Counted from the stretch's first letter, positions 26,141 through 35,671 are shown. The stretch is DNA of 64,000 nucleotides from Aeromonas aquatica (GCF_000764655.1 NZ_JRGL01000012.1:113448-177447); one strand, 5' to 3'. Notes: generated by a model not told the origin, from the sequence alone. Program-made: numbers and translations.

Positions 26141-26779
26141 TTAGTTGCGCTGCTCCAGATACATGACGGCGGCTTCTACCCGACTCTGGGCTTCGAGCTT
26201 CTTGAGCAGGCTCTTGACGTGAACCTTGACGGTTCCTTCGGAGATGTGAAGCACGGAGGCGACCTGCTTGTTGGAGAGTCCCTTGGCAATTTCGCGCAGG
26301 ATCTGCATCTCGCGTCGGGTCAGGCTCTCGAGCTTCTGCTGCAGGTGATCCAGCTCGTAGATGTTTTCCAGATAGGGGCGCAGCGGCTCGCTCAGGATCT
26401 GCTTGCCGGTCATGACATCGGCCAGTTGACCCAGCAGCATATCGGGCTCGGTGTCTTTGAGCAGATAGCCATCGGCACCGGCCTTGAGCAGGGCAACCAC
26501 GTCTTGGCGGGCATCGGAGACGGTCAGGATCACCACCCGGGAGGTGACTTCCTCGGCCCGCAGTGCCTTGAGGGTATCGAGACCGGACAGGCCCTTCATG
26601 TTGAGATCGAGCAGAATAAGATCCGGTTCGGACTCCTTGGCCATGGCCACTGCATCAGTCCCGTTGGAGGCCTCACCTATCACCTCGAGGTTATCTTCCA
26701 ACTCCAACAGTTGCACAATCCCTTTGCGCATGAGGGGATGGTCATCCACGACCAGAACACTATATTTCATCTCGTCCAT
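26141..26779 (-). CDS. narP: Nitrate/nitrite response regulator NarP
   Basis: NarL/FixJ-type response regulator, 212 aa. Receiver phospho-acceptor D58 in LILLDLNMKG; C-terminal LuxR-type helix-turn-helix GLSNKQVASVLHISEGTVKVHV. Wording such as DHPLMRKGIVQLLELE, LNMKGLSGLDTL and GLSNKQ is closer to NarP than to NarL. Known: NarP activates nap and other low-nitrate genes. Its start overlaps the narQ stop by one base (TGATG), so the pair is translationally coupled. A second ATG at 26770 is possible. Confidence 0.92.
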   Translation of the reverse strand: MDEMKYSVLVVDDHPLMRKGIVQLLELEDNLEVIGEASNGTDAVAMAKESEPDLILLDLNMKGLSGLDTLKALRAEEVTSRVVILTVSDARQDVVALLKAGADGYLLKDTEPDMLLGQLADVMTGKQILSEPLRPYLENIYELDHLQQKLESLTRREMQILREIAKGLSNKQVASVLHISEGTVKVHVKSLLKKLEAQSRVEAAVMYLEQRN

Positions 26780-28491
26780 CAGGCGTCTCTTGTTAGGCTG
26801 GTGGGAAAGGTCAGGTGTACACGGGTGCCTCCGGACGGCAGCTCACTGATGGCCAGCTGGCCGTGCAACTTGCTGGAGCGCTCGTTCATGATGCTAAGAC
26901 CGTAGTGATTGACCGCGGAGCTCGCGCTCCCAATTCCGACACCATCATCTGAAATCTGAACCTGAATGTTACCATTAGCGAGGGTCTCACAGCTAACCTC
27001 AATCAGCTGTGCGCCCGCATGTTTGATGGCATTGAGCACTGCCTCACGGATCAGCTGCAGGATATGGATGTGCTGTCCGGCCTCAAGATCGGTATCGGAC
27101 AGGCTGTATTGGAGCCTTATCTCGGCACCGGTCTGGGGTTTGAGCTGATCCAGCATGACGGAGATGGCCTCCCCCAGATTGGCGTCACCAATGCTGAGGC
27201 GGAAGGTGCCGAGCAATTCGCGCAGTTGGGTATAGGCGTTGCTGAGCCCCTCGTCGATCTGCTGCATGGCAGCCTCGGCCTTGCCATGATCGCCCTTGGC
27301 GACGGAACGCTTGAGCAGGGTGGACTGGATCTTGAGGTAGGAGAGCGCCTGGGCCAGGGAGTCGTGCAGCTCGCGGGCGATGACGGCGCGCTCCTCCATC
27401 AGCAGCAGGCGCTGGTGTTGCAGCAGGGTCTGATCCTTGTGCAGCACCTGGGCCAGCAGCATGGAGAAGTTCTTCATCAGCCGCTCGTCGATGGGGTGAT
27501 CGCTTATCATGTCGAGCCGTCCGTACTCCTGATCGTCCATCTGCAGATAGAAACTCACCACAGTCTCCAGATCGCCCGGCCAGCCCTGTCGCCCCGTGAT
27601 GTAGACCGGCATGGCATTGTGCTCGAAGCGGGTCAGCCGGATGTAATCGATGTGTTGATGGGCTGCGGCCCGCTCCAGCAGCTTTTGCAGGGTGCGTCGA
27701 CTCAGCGGCGCCGCATGCAACTTCTGGGCGGTTGAATAGAGGAAGGAGAGGGTGTCGTTGGCCTGTTGCAGCTTGGCGGTCTTCTCCTCGACCTTGCTGC
27801 CGAGCTCCCGGTAGAGCTTGCCGAGCTCGTCTGCCATGGTGGCAAAGGCGCCCGACAGCTCCCCCAGCTCGTTATCACAGTGGGGGGGGAGGGTCAGATC
27901 GAACTCCTGACGCTGGATCTGGCGGGCACAATAGACCAGCTGATTGAGCGGGGAGACCACCTGCTGGCGGGTGAAGCGCACCGTGAACCAGGCGATGGTG
28001 ATGATGGAGAGCAGGCCCAGCCCTTCTGCCAGGGCCAGCATGCGTACCTTGAATTCGACGTGATACTGCATCTGGTTGACGAAGTCATCGATGGCGGCGA
28101 CAAACTGCTCGGTGTTGTCGGTGTAACGCCTGGGCGTCGCATTCTCGATGTGCTCGCGCATCACTTGCCATTGCAGCAGGACCTCGCCATAGGTACGGCG
28201 CAGGGAGGCGGGGGTGATCCAGCGCTGGGTCTCTTGCAGCTCACGGGCATGCAGGGTCTGTTCGAACTGTGCGAGCCGTCCGAGCACGACCTGACCCTGC
28301 TCTATCTCGTAGGCCATGCGATAGGCTTGCATCCGCAGGGAGCCGGACAGGTTGATGGCCTTGGCATCGGGTACCGAATAGAACAGGGTGACCATGGCGA
28401 CGACGGCGATCAGACTCGCCATGAACAGGATCAGCACCATGGAGCGGCCGATGGCGCTGCTGACCGAGTGCACTTTGAACCACTTTCCCAT
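26779..28491 (-). CDS. narQ: Nitrate/nitrite sensor histidine kinase NarQ
   Basis: Inner-membrane kinase of about 570 aa. First transmembrane helix SMVLILFMASLIAVVAMVTL, then the nitrate-binding P-box in the periplasm (INLSGSLRMQAYRMAYE), a helical sensor domain, second helix (LGLLSIITIAWFTV), HAMP, a coiled coil, a GAF-like region, and HisKA_3 with H376 in IARELHDSLAQAL, then HATPase (DDGVGIG). ATG 28491 gives a NarQ-like N-terminus; the frame to 28566 adds an unsupported extension. It is divergent from moaA, with the Moco-type leader between them. Confidence 0.93.
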   Translation of the reverse strand: MGKWFKVHSVSSAIGRSMVLILFMASLIAVVAMVTLFYSVPDAKAINLSGSLRMQAYRMAYEIEQGQVVLGRLAQFEQTLHARELQETQRWITPASLRRTYGEVLLQWQVMREHIENATPRRYTDNTEQFVAAIDDFVNQMQYHVEFKVRMLALAEGLGLLSIITIAWFTVRFTRQQVVSPLNQLVYCARQIQRQEFDLTLPPHCDNELGELSGAFATMADELGKLYRELGSKVEEKTAKLQQANDTLSFLYSTAQKLHAAPLSRRTLQKLLERAAAHQHIDYIRLTRFEHNAMPVYITGRQGWPGDLETVVSFYLQMDDQEYGRLDMISDHPIDERLMKNFSMLLAQVLHKDQTLLQHQRLLLMEERAVIARELHDSLAQALSYLKIQSTLLKRSVAKGDHGKAEAAMQQIDEGLSNAYTQLRELLGTFRLSIGDANLGEAISVMLDQLKPQTGAEIRLQYSLSDTDLEAGQHIHILQLIREAVLNAIKHAGAQLIEVSCETLANGNIQVQISDDGVGIGSASSAVNHYGLSIMNERSSKLHGQLAISELPSGGTRVHLTFPTSLTRDA

Positions 28492-28584
28492 ACCGATTGG
28501 ATTCCCTCGGATCAGATAATAACCCCACAAAGTAGCATGGGAGTGTACTCCAACTTGTGCTAGCATCGAAAAACTAGATGAACT

Positions 28585-28697
28585 CCGAGCTGTTTTGCCT
28601 AAGTCCTTGAGATAGGGGGAAACAGCCGTCAGCCGATGTTCGAGCTGTAAGGGTCAGGAAAGAAATGCCCTGGCCTCCCGTATTTGGAAAGGTGTTT
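28585..28697 (+). promoter_or_regulatory. Moco-RNA-type riboswitch leader of moaA
   Basis: The leader before moaA ends with GCCTCCCGTATTTGGAAAGG and the start codon, which is nearly identical to the end of the E. coli moaA leader. Further upstream, stretches such as the GAAAGAAATG region and several complementary G/C blocks fit the Moco motif. Known: this RNA class lowers moaA expression when molybdenum cofactor is plentiful. The boundaries are approximate and the fold was not computed. Confidence 0.75.
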
Positions 28698-29690
28698 ATG
28701 TTGCCACTTGAAGATGGTTTTTCCCGTCGTTTTTACTATTTGCGCCTGTCTGTCACCGACGTGTGCAATTTCCGTTGTACCTACTGCTTACCCGACGGCT
28801 ACCGCCCTCCGGCAGGGAATGAGGGACGAAAATCGTTTCTCTCCCTGGAGGAGATCCGCCGTGTCGTGTCAGGTTTTGCCGCCATGGGCACCCGCAAGGT
28901 GCGCCTGACCGGCGGCGAGCCGTCCCTGCGCCGTGATTTCACCGCCATCATCGAGACCGTGGCCAATACGCCCGGGATCGAGAAGGTGGCCATGACCACC
29001 AATGGCTATCGCCTCAAGGAGCGGGCACGGGAGTGGTTCGATGCCGGCCTCACCGCCCTCAATGTCAGCGTCGACAGTCTGGATCCCCGCCAGTTTCACC
29101 AGATCACCGGCGAGAACAAGCTGGCGGAGGTGATGGAAGGCATTGAAGCTGCGCTGGCTGCCGGCTTCAAGTCGGTGAAGATCAATGCGGTGTTGCTCAA
29201 GGGACTCAACGATCATCAGCTGGATGCGTTTCTGGCCTGGATAAAAGATAAGCCTATCGAATTGCGCTTCATCGAGCTGATGCAGACCGGGGAGATGGAC
29301 AACCTGTTTCGTGATCACCACACCAGCGGTGAGCTCATCAAGGAGCAACTGCTCGGCAGTGGCTGGGTTCAGCAACTGCGCGGGGTGGATGACGGCCCGG
29401 CCCAGGTGTTTATGCATCCTGAGTCGCGGGGTGGGGTGGGGCTTATCATGCCCTACAGCAAGGACTTCTGTGCCGGCTGTAACCGGCTGCGGGTCTCCTC
29501 CGTAGGCAAGCTGCATCTGTGTCTGTTTGGCGACCATGGCGTGGAGCTGCGGGATCTGCTGGACAGGGATGCCCAGCAAGATGAGCTGCAACAACGGATC
29601 CGCCATGCCCTCACCGGCAAGGCCGCCACCCACCGTCTGCACGACGGCAATGCCGGCATGACTCCCCACCTCGCCTCCATCGGTGGCTGA
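28698..29690 (+). CDS. moaA: GTP 3',8-cyclase MoaA
   Basis: Radical SAM enzyme that starts molybdenum cofactor synthesis by converting GTP to 3',8-cyclo-dihydro-GTP. The N-terminal radical-SAM cluster motif CNFRCTYC is intact (after RLSVTDV), the C-terminal second cluster reads [21 protein letters not shown], and the protein ends in the functionally important GG. The ATG at 28698 follows GGAAAGGTG; an upstream extension to 28665 overlaps the riboswitch. It is 330 aa, typical. In E. coli moaA heads moaABCDE; here moaBCDE lies 8 kb away beyond the nap operon. Confidence 0.97.
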   Translation: MLPLEDGFSRRFYYLRLSVTDVCNFRCTYCLPDGYRPPAGNEGRKSFLSLEEIRRVVSGFAAMGTRKVRLTGGEPSLRRDFTAIIETVANTPGIEKVAMTTNGYRLKERAREWFDAGLTALNVSVDSLDPRQFHQITGENKLAEVMEGIEAALAAGFKSVKINAVLLKGLNDHQLDAFLAWIKDKPIELRFIELMQTGEMDNLFRDHHTSGELIKEQLLGSGWVQQLRGVDDGPAQVFMHPESRGGVGLIMPYSKDFCAGCNRLRVSSVGKLHLCLFGDHGVELRDLLDRDAQQDELQQRIRHALTGKAATHRLHDGNAGMTPHLASIGG

Positions 29691-29734
29691 GATGTTGATC
29701 TCCCGCACAAAAATAGCCACAGATTAATAAGCAA

Positions 29735-29750
29735 TCCTCCCATAGGGGTA
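29735..29750 (+). promoter_or_regulatory. Candidate NarP/NarL 7-2-7 site upstream of nap
   Basis: TCCTCCC-AT-AGGGGTA: the right heptamer is the exact complement of TACCCCT, a NarL/NarP heptamer, while the left has two mismatches. It lies about 200 bp before napF. The 7-2-7 spacing is the form NarP needs. Confidence 0.45.
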
Positions 29751-29789
29751 ATTTGGTTTGCCCCGATTGCTGCTTATTGCGCCAAGGGT

Positions 29790-29803
29790 TTGATCCAGCG
29801 CAA
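29790..29803 (+). promoter_or_regulatory. Candidate FNR box upstream of nap
   Basis: TTGAT-CCAG-CGCAA: a perfect left half and a partial right half of TTGATnnnnATCAA. A -10-like TATATC lies at 29832, at a distance close to that of class II FNR activation. Known: nap is FNR-activated in E. coli; here it is inferred. A GGTATT/AATACC inverted repeat at 29881-29895 is a further possible site. Confidence 0.45.
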
Positions 29804-29943
29804 GAATCCCCCCTGTTTATCTCCCTAGTGGTATATCACTGGACTTGTCAGAGTCGCAATATACACCCACGCTTCTAATAGGTATTAAAAATACCAATCA
29901 CTGTATTCGCTCTCGTGTTCTGTCCCTGAAAAAAGGAGTCGAT

Positions 29944-30465
29944 ATGCCGGATGGGGTCAACCTGTCACGCCGCGGTCTGTTTCGAGGACGACTGAGCCCG
30001 ACTGAGCCCAAGGTGCAGTTGCCTTGGTCCGTCTCGTGGGCCGGCTTTGTGGCCGATTGCACCCGTTGTGGTGACTGCCTGGCGGCCTGCCCCGAGCAGA
30101 TCCTGGTCAAGGGGGACGGTGGCTTCCCGACGGTGGATTTTCTGCGCGGCGAGTGCACCTTCTGCACCGACTGTGTGACCGCCTGCCAGGCGCCGATATT
30201 CCGGCCGACCACCCAGGCGCCGTGGGATTATGTGGCCCATATTGAAGCGGGCTGCCTGGCCAGTGCCCAGGTCTTCTGCCAGCGTTGCCAGGACAGTTGT
30301 GAGCTGCAGGCGATCCGTTTTTTCCCCCAGCTGGGACGAGTCCCTACCCCCAGCGTTGATAGCGAGCTGTGCAATGGCTGCGGCGCCTGCGTTGCGGATT
30401 GTCCGGTAGGCAGCATCAGGATCGGAGTTCGCCATGACGACACGCCGACAGGAAGCAAGCGATGA
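29944..30465 (+). CDS. napF: NapF, ferredoxin-type maturation protein of periplasmic nitrate reductase
   Basis: Cytoplasmic iron-sulfur protein linked to NapA cluster maturation, about 173 aa. It begins MPDGVNLSRRGLFRGR, the RRGLFRG motif typical of NapF, and has three or four 4Fe-4S cysteine motifs: CTRCGDCLAACP, CTFCTDCVTACQ and CNGCGACVADCP. ATG 29944 has AAAAAAGGAG upstream, whereas the frame to 29845 runs into the promoter region. It is the first gene of napFDAGHBC and overlaps napD by 4 bp (ATGA). Confidence 0.93.
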   Translation: MPDGVNLSRRGLFRGRLSPTEPKVQLPWSVSWAGFVADCTRCGDCLAACPEQILVKGDGGFPTVDFLRGECTFCTDCVTACQAPIFRPTTQAPWDYVAHIEAGCLASAQVFCQRCQDSCELQAIRFFPQLGRVPTPSVDSELCNGCGACVADCPVGSIRIGVRHDDTPTGSKR

Positions 30466-30749
30466 GCAAGTTGGAAAATAATATGAACCGAGCAGAGTTC
30501 CACGTATCCAGCCTGGTGGTGTTGACCCAGCCCCCACTGCGTCACCGGCTCGCCGAGCAGATCGCCGCCCTCGAGGGGGCCGAGATCCACGCCGTCAGCG
30601 ACGAAGGCAAGCTGGTGGTTACCCTGGAGGGGCCGAGCCAGCGTCCTATCTTGGATGCCATCGACACCATTAATGCGATGCCGGGGGTGCTCTCCGCCGC
30701 CCTCATTTACCATCAGTTCGATGAATCCGATGCCCAATGCGAGCAATAA
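30462..30749 (+). CDS. napD: NapD, chaperone for the NapA Tat signal
   Basis: Small cytoplasmic chaperone, 95 aa, that binds the twin-arginine signal of NapA. The ferredoxin-like fold is suggested by VSSLVVLTQ and VVTLEGPS, and the C-terminal MPGVLSAALIYHQFDE matches NapD. It starts at ATG 30462 with AGGAAG 6 bases upstream and a stop-start overlap with napF. Oddly it does not reach napA: it ends at TAA 30749, and copies of its own 3' end follow up to napA. Confidence 0.88.
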   Translation: MSKLENNMNRAEFHVSSLVVLTQPPLRHRLAEQIAALEGAEIHAVSDEGKLVVTLEGPSQRPILDAIDTINAMPGVLSAALIYHQFDESDAQCEQ

Positions 30750-30755
30750 GGCGTC

Positions 30756-30785
30756 ATGAGACTGAGCCAGTGCGGCTTCCCATGA
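30756..30785 (+). pseudogene. napA start remnant, 9-codon ORF
   Basis: Encodes MRLSQCGFP, a diverged copy of the NapA N-terminus MKLSRRDFM. It starts 6 bp after the napD stop. Its stop overlaps the ATGATG at 30782-30787 that opens the next short frame. Confidence 0.55.
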
Positions 30786-30862
30786 TGCAGGTGATGCGGG
30801 GCTCTGTGCTGCCTTTATCTACCACTAGTTCGATGAATTCGATGTGCAATAACAAGGAATGA
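30782..30862 (+). pseudogene. Decayed napD-tail copy in a short shifted ORF
   Basis: A 26-codon frame across the second, frameshifted copy of the napD tail. At DNA level the similarity is clear (TTCGATGAATTCGATG against TTCGATGAATCCGATG), but the peptide is unrelated to NapD. Its stop overlaps the ATG at 30859. Confidence 0.5.
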
Positions 30863-31014
30863 CGCGTCATAAGGCTGAGCCAACGGGATTCATCAGGATG
30901 GCGGCCATTGATGCGATAAAAGCGATGCCGGGTGTGTTGTTCACCGCCCTGAGCTACCACCAGATCGATACACTCGACAACTTACGCGATAAGCAAAGTG
31001 AGGATATGCCATGA
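30859..31014 (+). CDS. 51-aa NapD C-terminal-half mini-ORF coupled to napA
   Basis: Not long enough to be called routinely. It starts at ATG 30859 behind AACAAGGA and ends with a TGA that overlaps the napA ATG at 31011. Its second half ([20 protein letters not shown]) is the C-terminal part of NapD. This looks like the original napD terminus, cut from its N-terminal half by the junction duplication but given its own ribosome site. Whether the peptide is made or active is unknown; it at least keeps ribosomes arriving at napA. Confidence 0.55.
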   Translation: MTRHKAEPTGFIRMAAIDAIKAMPGVLFTALSYHQIDTLDNLRDKQSEDMP

Positions 31015-33500
31015 AGCTGAGTCGACGCGACTTTATGAAGGCCAACGCGGTGGCGGCAGCCGCCGCCGTGGCCGGTGTCAGCGCCCCCACCCTGGCGGCG
31101 AACCTGATCACCAGTACCGACAAGACCGCCATCACCTGGGACAAGGCGCCGTGCCGATTCTGTGGTACCGGCTGTTCCGTGCTGGTGGGTTCCCAGAATG
31201 GGCGCGTCGTGGCGACCCAGGGCGATCCCGATGCCCCGGTCAACCGCGGCCTCAACTGCATCAAGGGTTACTTCCTGTCGAAGATCATGTACGGCCAGGA
31301 CAGGCTGACCCAGCCCATGCTGCGCATGACCAACGGCAAGTTCGACAAGAACGGTGACTTCGCCCCCATCAGCTGGGATCAGGCGTTCGACATCATGGCC
31401 GAGAAGTTCAAGGCCACCCTCAAAGAGAAAGGCCCGACCGCCGTCGGCATGTTCGGCTCCGGCCAGTGGACAGTGTGGGAAGGTTACGCCGCTTCCAAGT
31501 TGATGAAGGCCGGTTTCCGCTCCAACAACCTGGATCCCAACGCCCGTCACTGCATGGCCTCGGCCGTGGTCGGCTTCATGCGCACCTTCGGCATGGATGA
31601 GCCCATGGGCTGCTACGACGACATCGAGCAGGCCGACGCCTTCGTGCTGTGGGGCTCCAACATGGCCGAGATGCACCCCATCCTCTGGTCCCGGATGTCC
31701 GATCGCCGCCTCTCCAATCCGGACGTGCAGGTGCATGTGCTCTCCACCTTCGAGCATCGCAGCTTCGAGCTCGCCGACAACGGCATGGTGTTCACGCCGC
31801 AGACCGATCTCGCGATCCTCAACTACGTCGCCAACTACATCATCCAGAACGACAAGGTGAACTGGGAGTTCGTCAACAAGCACACCCAGTTCCGCAAGGG
31901 CGTCACCGACATCGGCTACGGCCTGCGTCCGACCAACCCGCTGCAACAGCAGGCGAAGAACCCGGACAGCGGCGAATCCACCCCCATGAGCTTCGATGAC
32001 TTCGCGAAATTCGTGGCGGATTACGACGTTGAGTCGGTTTCCAAGCTCTCCGGCGTCTCCAAGGACAAGCTGGAAAAGCTGGCTCAGCTCTATGCCGATC
32101 CGGCCAAGAAGGTGGTCTCCTACTGGACCATGGGCTTCAACCAGCACACTCGTGGCGTCTGGGCCAACAACCTCTGCTACAACATCCACCTGCTGACCGG
32201 CAAGATCTCCACCCCGGGCAGCGGTCCCTTCTCCCTGACCGGCCAGCCGTCCGCCTGTGGCACCGCCCGCGAAGTGGGCACCTTCGCCCACCGTCTGCCC
32301 GCCGACATGGTGGTGACCGAGCCCAAGCACCGCGCCATTGCCGAGAAGATCTGGAAACTGCCGGAAGGCACCATCCCGGACAAGGTGGGTTATCACGCCG
32401 TGCTGCAGAGCCGCATGCTCAAAGACGGCAAGCTCAACGCTTACTGGGTGATGTGCAACAACAACATGCAGGCCGGTCCGAACATGAACGAGGAGGGGCT
32501 GCCCGGTTATCGCAACCCGGCCAACTTCATCGTGGTGTCCGACCCTTACCCGACCGTGACCGCCCAGGCCGCCGATCTCATCCTGCCCACCGCCATGTGG
32601 GTGGAGAAAGAGGGGGCCTATGGCAACGCCGAGCGCCGTACCCAGTTCTGGCACCAGCAGGTCAAGGCGCCGGAAGGGGCCAAGTCCGATCTATGGCAGC
32701 TGATGGAGTTTGCCAAGCGCTTCACCGTGGAAGAGGTGTGGCCGGCCGAGCTTATCGCCAAGATGCCGGAAGTGAAGGGCAAGACCCTCTATGAGGTGCT
32801 CTACAAGAACGGTCAGGTCGATCAGTTCCCGAAAGAGCAGAGCAAGGGCGTCCTGAACGACGAGGCCGAACACTTCGGTTTCTACGTGCAGAAGGGGCTG
32901 TTCGAGGAATACGCCAGCTTCGGCCGTGGTCACGGTCACGATCTCGCGCCCTTCGATCAATACCACGAGGCGCGCGGCCTGCGCTGGCCGGTGGTGGACG
33001 GCAAGGAGACCCTGTGGCGCTATCGCGAAGGCTTCGATCCCTATGTGAAAGCGGGGGAGGGCGTGCGCTTCTACGGCAAGCCCGACGGCAAGGCGGTGAT
33101 CTTCGCGCTGCCCTATGAGCCGGCCGCCGAGTCGCCGGACAAGGAATACGACATGTGGCTCTCCACCGGTCGGGTGCTGGAGCACTGGCACACCGGCTCC
33201 ATGACCCGCCGCGTCCCCGAGCTCTACCGCGCCTTCCCGGACGCCGTACTGTTCATGCACCCGGAAGATGCCAAGGCCCGTGGCGTGCGTCGTGGGGAAG
33301 AGGTGATCGTCGCCTCCCGTCGCGGCGAGGTGAAGACCCGTGTCGAGACCCGCGGCCGCAACCGTCCGCCCAAAGGCCTGGTATTCATGCCCTTCTTCGA
33401 TGCGAGCCAGCTGGTCAACAAGCTGACCCTGGACGCCACGGATCCGCTCTCCAAGGAGACGGATTACAAGAAGTGCGCCGTCAAGGTCATGAAGGCCTAA
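31011..33500 (+). CDS. napA: Periplasmic nitrate reductase catalytic subunit NapA
   Basis: Molybdopterin-guanine-dinucleotide enzyme that reduces nitrate to nitrite in the periplasm, 829 aa. Tat signal SRRDFMK at residues 4-10 with cleavage near residue 30. 4Fe-4S cluster cysteines C48, C51, C55 and C83 (CRFCGTGC ... GLNC). Molybdenum ligand C181 in NARHCMAS. The C-terminal molydopterin-dinucleotide-binding domain includes [20 protein letters not shown] is 7 bases upstream. It receives electrons from NapB/NapC and NapG/NapH encoded downstream. Confidence 0.98.
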   Translation: MKLSRRDFMKANAVAAAAAVAGVSAPTLAANLITSTDKTAITWDKAPCRFCGTGCSVLVGSQNGRVVATQGDPDAPVNRGLNCIKGYFLSKIMYGQDRLTQPMLRMTNGKFDKNGDFAPISWDQAFDIMAEKFKATLKEKGPTAVGMFGSGQWTVWEGYAASKLMKAGFRSNNLDPNARHCMASAVVGFMRTFGMDEPMGCYDDIEQADAFVLWGSNMAEMHPILWSRMSDRRLSNPDVQVHVLSTFEHRSFELADNGMVFTPQTDLAILNYVANYIIQNDKVNWEFVNKHTQFRKGVTDIGYGLRPTNPLQQQAKNPDSGESTPMSFDDFAKFVADYDVESVSKLSGVSKDKLEKLAQLYADPAKKVVSYWTMGFNQHTRGVWANNLCYNIHLLTGKISTPGSGPFSLTGQPSACGTAREVGTFAHRLPADMVVTEPKHRAIAEKIWKLPEGTIPDKVGYHAVLQSRMLKDGKLNAYWVMCNNNMQAGPNMNEEGLPGYRNPANFIVVSDPYPTVTAQAADLILPTAMWVEKEGAYGNAERRTQFWHQQVKAPEGAKSDLWQLMEFAKRFTVEEVWPAELIAKMPEVKGKTLYEVLYKNGQVDQFPKEQSKGVLNDEAEHFGFYVQKGLFEEYASFGRGHGHDLAPFDQYHEARGLRWPVVDGKETLWRYREGFDPYVKAGEGVRFYGKPDGKAVIFALPYEPAAESPDKEYDMWLSTGRVLEHWHTGSMTRRVPELYRAFPDAVLFMHPEDAKARGVRRGEEVIVASRRGEVKTRVETRGRNRPPKGLVFMPFFDASQLVNKLTLDATDPLSKETDYKKCAVKVMKA

Positions 33501-33515
33501 GGCGGGGCGCGGGGG

Positions 33516-34250
33516 ATGAGTCGCAGCCGTCGCCAGTTCCTGACCGATCTCGCCAAGGGGGCCTGCTCAGTGGGTCTGCTTGGCGCAGGGCTCGGCACAG
33601 TGGCCCGGCAGCAGGCGCAAGCCGTGCCTGCCCAGGCACTGCGACCGCCAGCGGCGCTGACGGAGGCCGAGTTTCTCGGCGCCTGCGTACGCTGCGGGCT
33701 CTGCGTTGAGGCTTGTCCCTACGACACCCTGAAACTCGCCAGGCTGCTCGACCCCGTGACCACGGGCACCCCCTATTTCGAGGCACGGGCCGTGCCCTGC
33801 GAGATGTGTGAAGACATCCCCTGTGTGGTGGCTTGCCCGAGCGGGGCGCTGGACTCGGCCATGACCGACATCGATCAGGCGCGGATGGGGGTGGCGGTGC
33901 TCATCGACCATGAGACCTGCCTCAACTATCTGGGCCTGCGCTGCGATGTCTGTTATCGGGTCTGCCCGCTGATTGACAAGGCGATCACCCTCGAGCTGCA
34001 GCGCAACCCGCGCACCGGCAAGCACGCCATGTTTCTGCCCACGGTGCACAGCGATGTCTGCACCGGTTGTGGCAAGTGCGAGCATGCCTGCGTGCTGGAG
34101 ACGGCGGCCATCAAGGTGGTGCCCCGCGGGCTCGCCAAGGGGGAGCTCGGTCATCATTACCGGCTCGGCTGGGAAGAGAAGCGCAAGGCGGGCAAGTCCC
34201 TCATCGGTGAGCGGCTCAGCCTGCCGACCCGTACCCCGGAGGGATCATGA
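33516..34250 (+). CDS. napG: NapG, Tat-exported ferredoxin-type quinol dehydrogenase subunit
   Basis: Periplasmic iron-sulfur protein, 244 aa, that with NapH passes electrons from menaquinol/ubiquinol toward NapA. Tat signal [12 protein letters not shown] at the N-terminus. Four 4Fe-4S motifs: [35 protein letters not shown] and [11 protein letters not shown]. It lies 15 bp behind napA and overlaps napH by 4 bp. Confidence 0.95.
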   Translation: MSRSRRQFLTDLAKGACSVGLLGAGLGTVARQQAQAVPAQALRPPAALTEAEFLGACVRCGLCVEACPYDTLKLARLLDPVTTGTPYFEARAVPCEMCEDIPCVVACPSGALDSAMTDIDQARMGVAVLIDHETCLNYLGLRCDVCYRVCPLIDKAITLELQRNPRTGKHAMFLPTVHSDVCTGCGKCEHACVLETAAIKVVPRGLAKGELGHHYRLGWEEKRKAGKSLIGERLSLPTRTPEGS

Positions 34251-35122
34251 GCGGCTACCCGGGACAGGAGGCGAGGGCTCGGCTCGGCTGGTGGCGGTCA
34301 CACCGCTTCCTGCTGCTGCGGCGCCTGAGCCAGTTCGGCGTGCTGGGCCTGTTCTTGCTGGGGCCGCTGGCGGATCTCTGGATCCTCAAGGGGAATCTCT
34401 CGAGTTCCCTGCTGCTGGAGACGGTGCCGCTGGCGGATCCGCTCACCCTGCTGCAATCGGTCGCGGCGGGCCACTGGCCTCTCGCCACCCTGTGGCTCGG
34501 GGCGGCCATAGTGCTGCTCGGGTACTGGTTGGTCGGGGGGCGGGTGTTCTGCTCCTGGGTCTGCCCGGTCAACCTCGTCACCGATGCGGCGGCCTGGTTA
34601 CGGGCCCGGCTCGGCCTCAAGGGCAACGGCCAGTTCAGTCGCAACACCCGCTACTGGTTGCTGGCCATGGTGCTGATCGCCCCGGCCGTCACCGGTGTGC
34701 TGGTGTGGGAGCTGGTCAACCCGGTTTCCCTCGGCGTGCGCGGCCTGCTGTTTGGCATGGGGGCGGGTTGGGGTTTGCTGGTGGCCTTGTTCCTGTTCGA
34801 CCTTTTCGTGGTGGAGCGGGGCTGGTGTGGCCATCTCTGTCCGGTGGGGGCCTTCTATGCCCTGGTCAACCGGGTTGGATTTATCAAGATATCAGCCAGG
34901 GGGCGTGAGCGTTGCAGCAACTGCATGGATTGTTATGCGGTCTGCCCTGAGCGTCCCATCCTGCGCGGCCCGGTTCACGGTGCCAGGCGCGGTCACGGGC
35001 CCTTGATTGCGGCTCAGGAGTGCACAAATTGCGGCCGTTGCATCGATGTCTGCGCGGAGCAAGTTTTTGAAATCACTGTAGGTTTTGCCGTCAAGGCAGA
35101 GACAATGTCGGAGAACACATAA
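34247..35122 (+). CDS. napH: NapH, membrane ferredoxin-type quinol dehydrogenase subunit
   Basis: Inner-membrane partner of NapG, 291 aa. Four transmembrane helices are visible (for example [19 protein letters not shown] and [18 protein letters not shown]), with [10 protein letters not shown] and [10 protein letters not shown] between them. Two cytoplasmic 4Fe-4S motifs follow near the C-terminus: [12 protein letters not shown] and [11 protein letters not shown]. The stop overlaps the napB ATG by one base. Confidence 0.95.
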   Translation: MSGYPGQEARARLGWWRSHRFLLLRRLSQFGVLGLFLLGPLADLWILKGNLSSSLLLETVPLADPLTLLQSVAAGHWPLATLWLGAAIVLLGYWLVGGRVFCSWVCPVNLVTDAAAWLRARLGLKGNGQFSRNTRYWLLAMVLIAPAVTGVLVWELVNPVSLGVRGLLFGMGAGWGLLVALFLFDLFVVERGWCGHLCPVGAFYALVNRVGFIKISARGRERCSNCMDCYAVCPERPILRGPVHGARRGHGPLIAAQECTNCGRCIDVCAEQVFEITVGFAVKAETMSENT

Positions 35123-35577
35123 TGAAAAAGCTGATTGGAGCAATGCTGGCTTGCCTGATGGCGGGTTCCTTGATGGCGGCAGTCCCCGAGGTCACCAACA
35201 GCACGGGGGGCATCAAGTCGGAGCGAGGAAGCACGGATCTCGCGACCGAGGCCGATCCCGCGCCGCTGAAGAACTTTCGCAAGGACGGTGACATCTATGA
35301 TCGCCAGTACATGCATCAGCCTCCGCTGATCCCCCACGATATCCGCAACTACGAGGTGGATAACAAGGTCAACAAATGTCTGGCCTGTCACAGCTTCAAG
35401 AACGCCAGTGCCATGAAAGCCCCCAAGATCAGCCCGACTCACTTCGAGACCCGTGACGGCATGACGCTGGGCGAGGTCTCGCCCCGTCGCTACTTCTGCC
35501 TGCAGTGCCACGTGCCGCAAGCGGATGCCAAGCCGCTGGTCGGGAATACTTTCAAGCCCGTCGAAGCACTGAACTAA
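35122..35577 (+). CDS. napB: NapB, periplasmic diheme cytochrome c
   Basis: Electron-transfer subunit that feeds NapA, 151 aa. A cleavable signal ([20 protein letters not shown]) is followed by PPLIPHDI and two heme c motifs, CLACH and CLQCH. The ends agree with E. coli NapB. AAGGAG overlaps the stop and serves the duplicated napC start that follows. Confidence 0.96.
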   Translation: MKKLIGAMLACLMAGSLMAAVPEVTNSTGGIKSERGSTDLATEADPAPLKNFRKDGDIYDRQYMHQPPLIPHDIRNYEVDNKVNKCLACHSFKNASAMKAPKISPTHFETRDGMTLGEVSPRRYFCLQCHVPQADAKPLVGNTFKPVEALN

Positions 35578-35588
35578 GGAGTCCATAG

Positions 35589-35660
35589 ATGAAATTACCC
35601 GGCTTTGCGCAACATCTCTGGAACACTTTCAAGTTTCCCTTGAACGAAGCACCGAACTGA
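35589..35660 (+). pseudogene. Duplicated napC start fused to a napB-end copy (23 codons)
   Basis: Begins [15 protein letters not shown], nearly the same as Nap[16 protein letters not shown], then changes to a sequence resembling the napB 3' end (GAAGCACCGAACTGAGGA against GAAGCACTGAACTAAGGA) and stops. It is thus one extra copy of the napB-napC junction, 83 bp long, with its own AAGGAG ribosome site. The real napC follows 11 bp later. Confidence 0.75.
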
Positions 35661-35671
35661 GGAATCCACAG

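Larger units (their letters stand above)
30677..31014 (+). repeat. Degenerate triplication of the napD 3' end / napA 5' end junction
   Basis: Three diverged copies of the same gene junction. Anchor positions (the GATGCCGG or GATGCGGG motif of the napD tail) are 30677, 30793 and 30924, giving spacings of 116 and 131 bp. Each copy is followed by a copy of the napA start: ATGAGACTGAGCC at 30756, TAAGGCTGAGCC near 30870, and the real ATGAAGCTGAG at 31011. The third napD tail runs straight into the real napA start, which is the ancestral arrangement. Confidence 0.8.
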
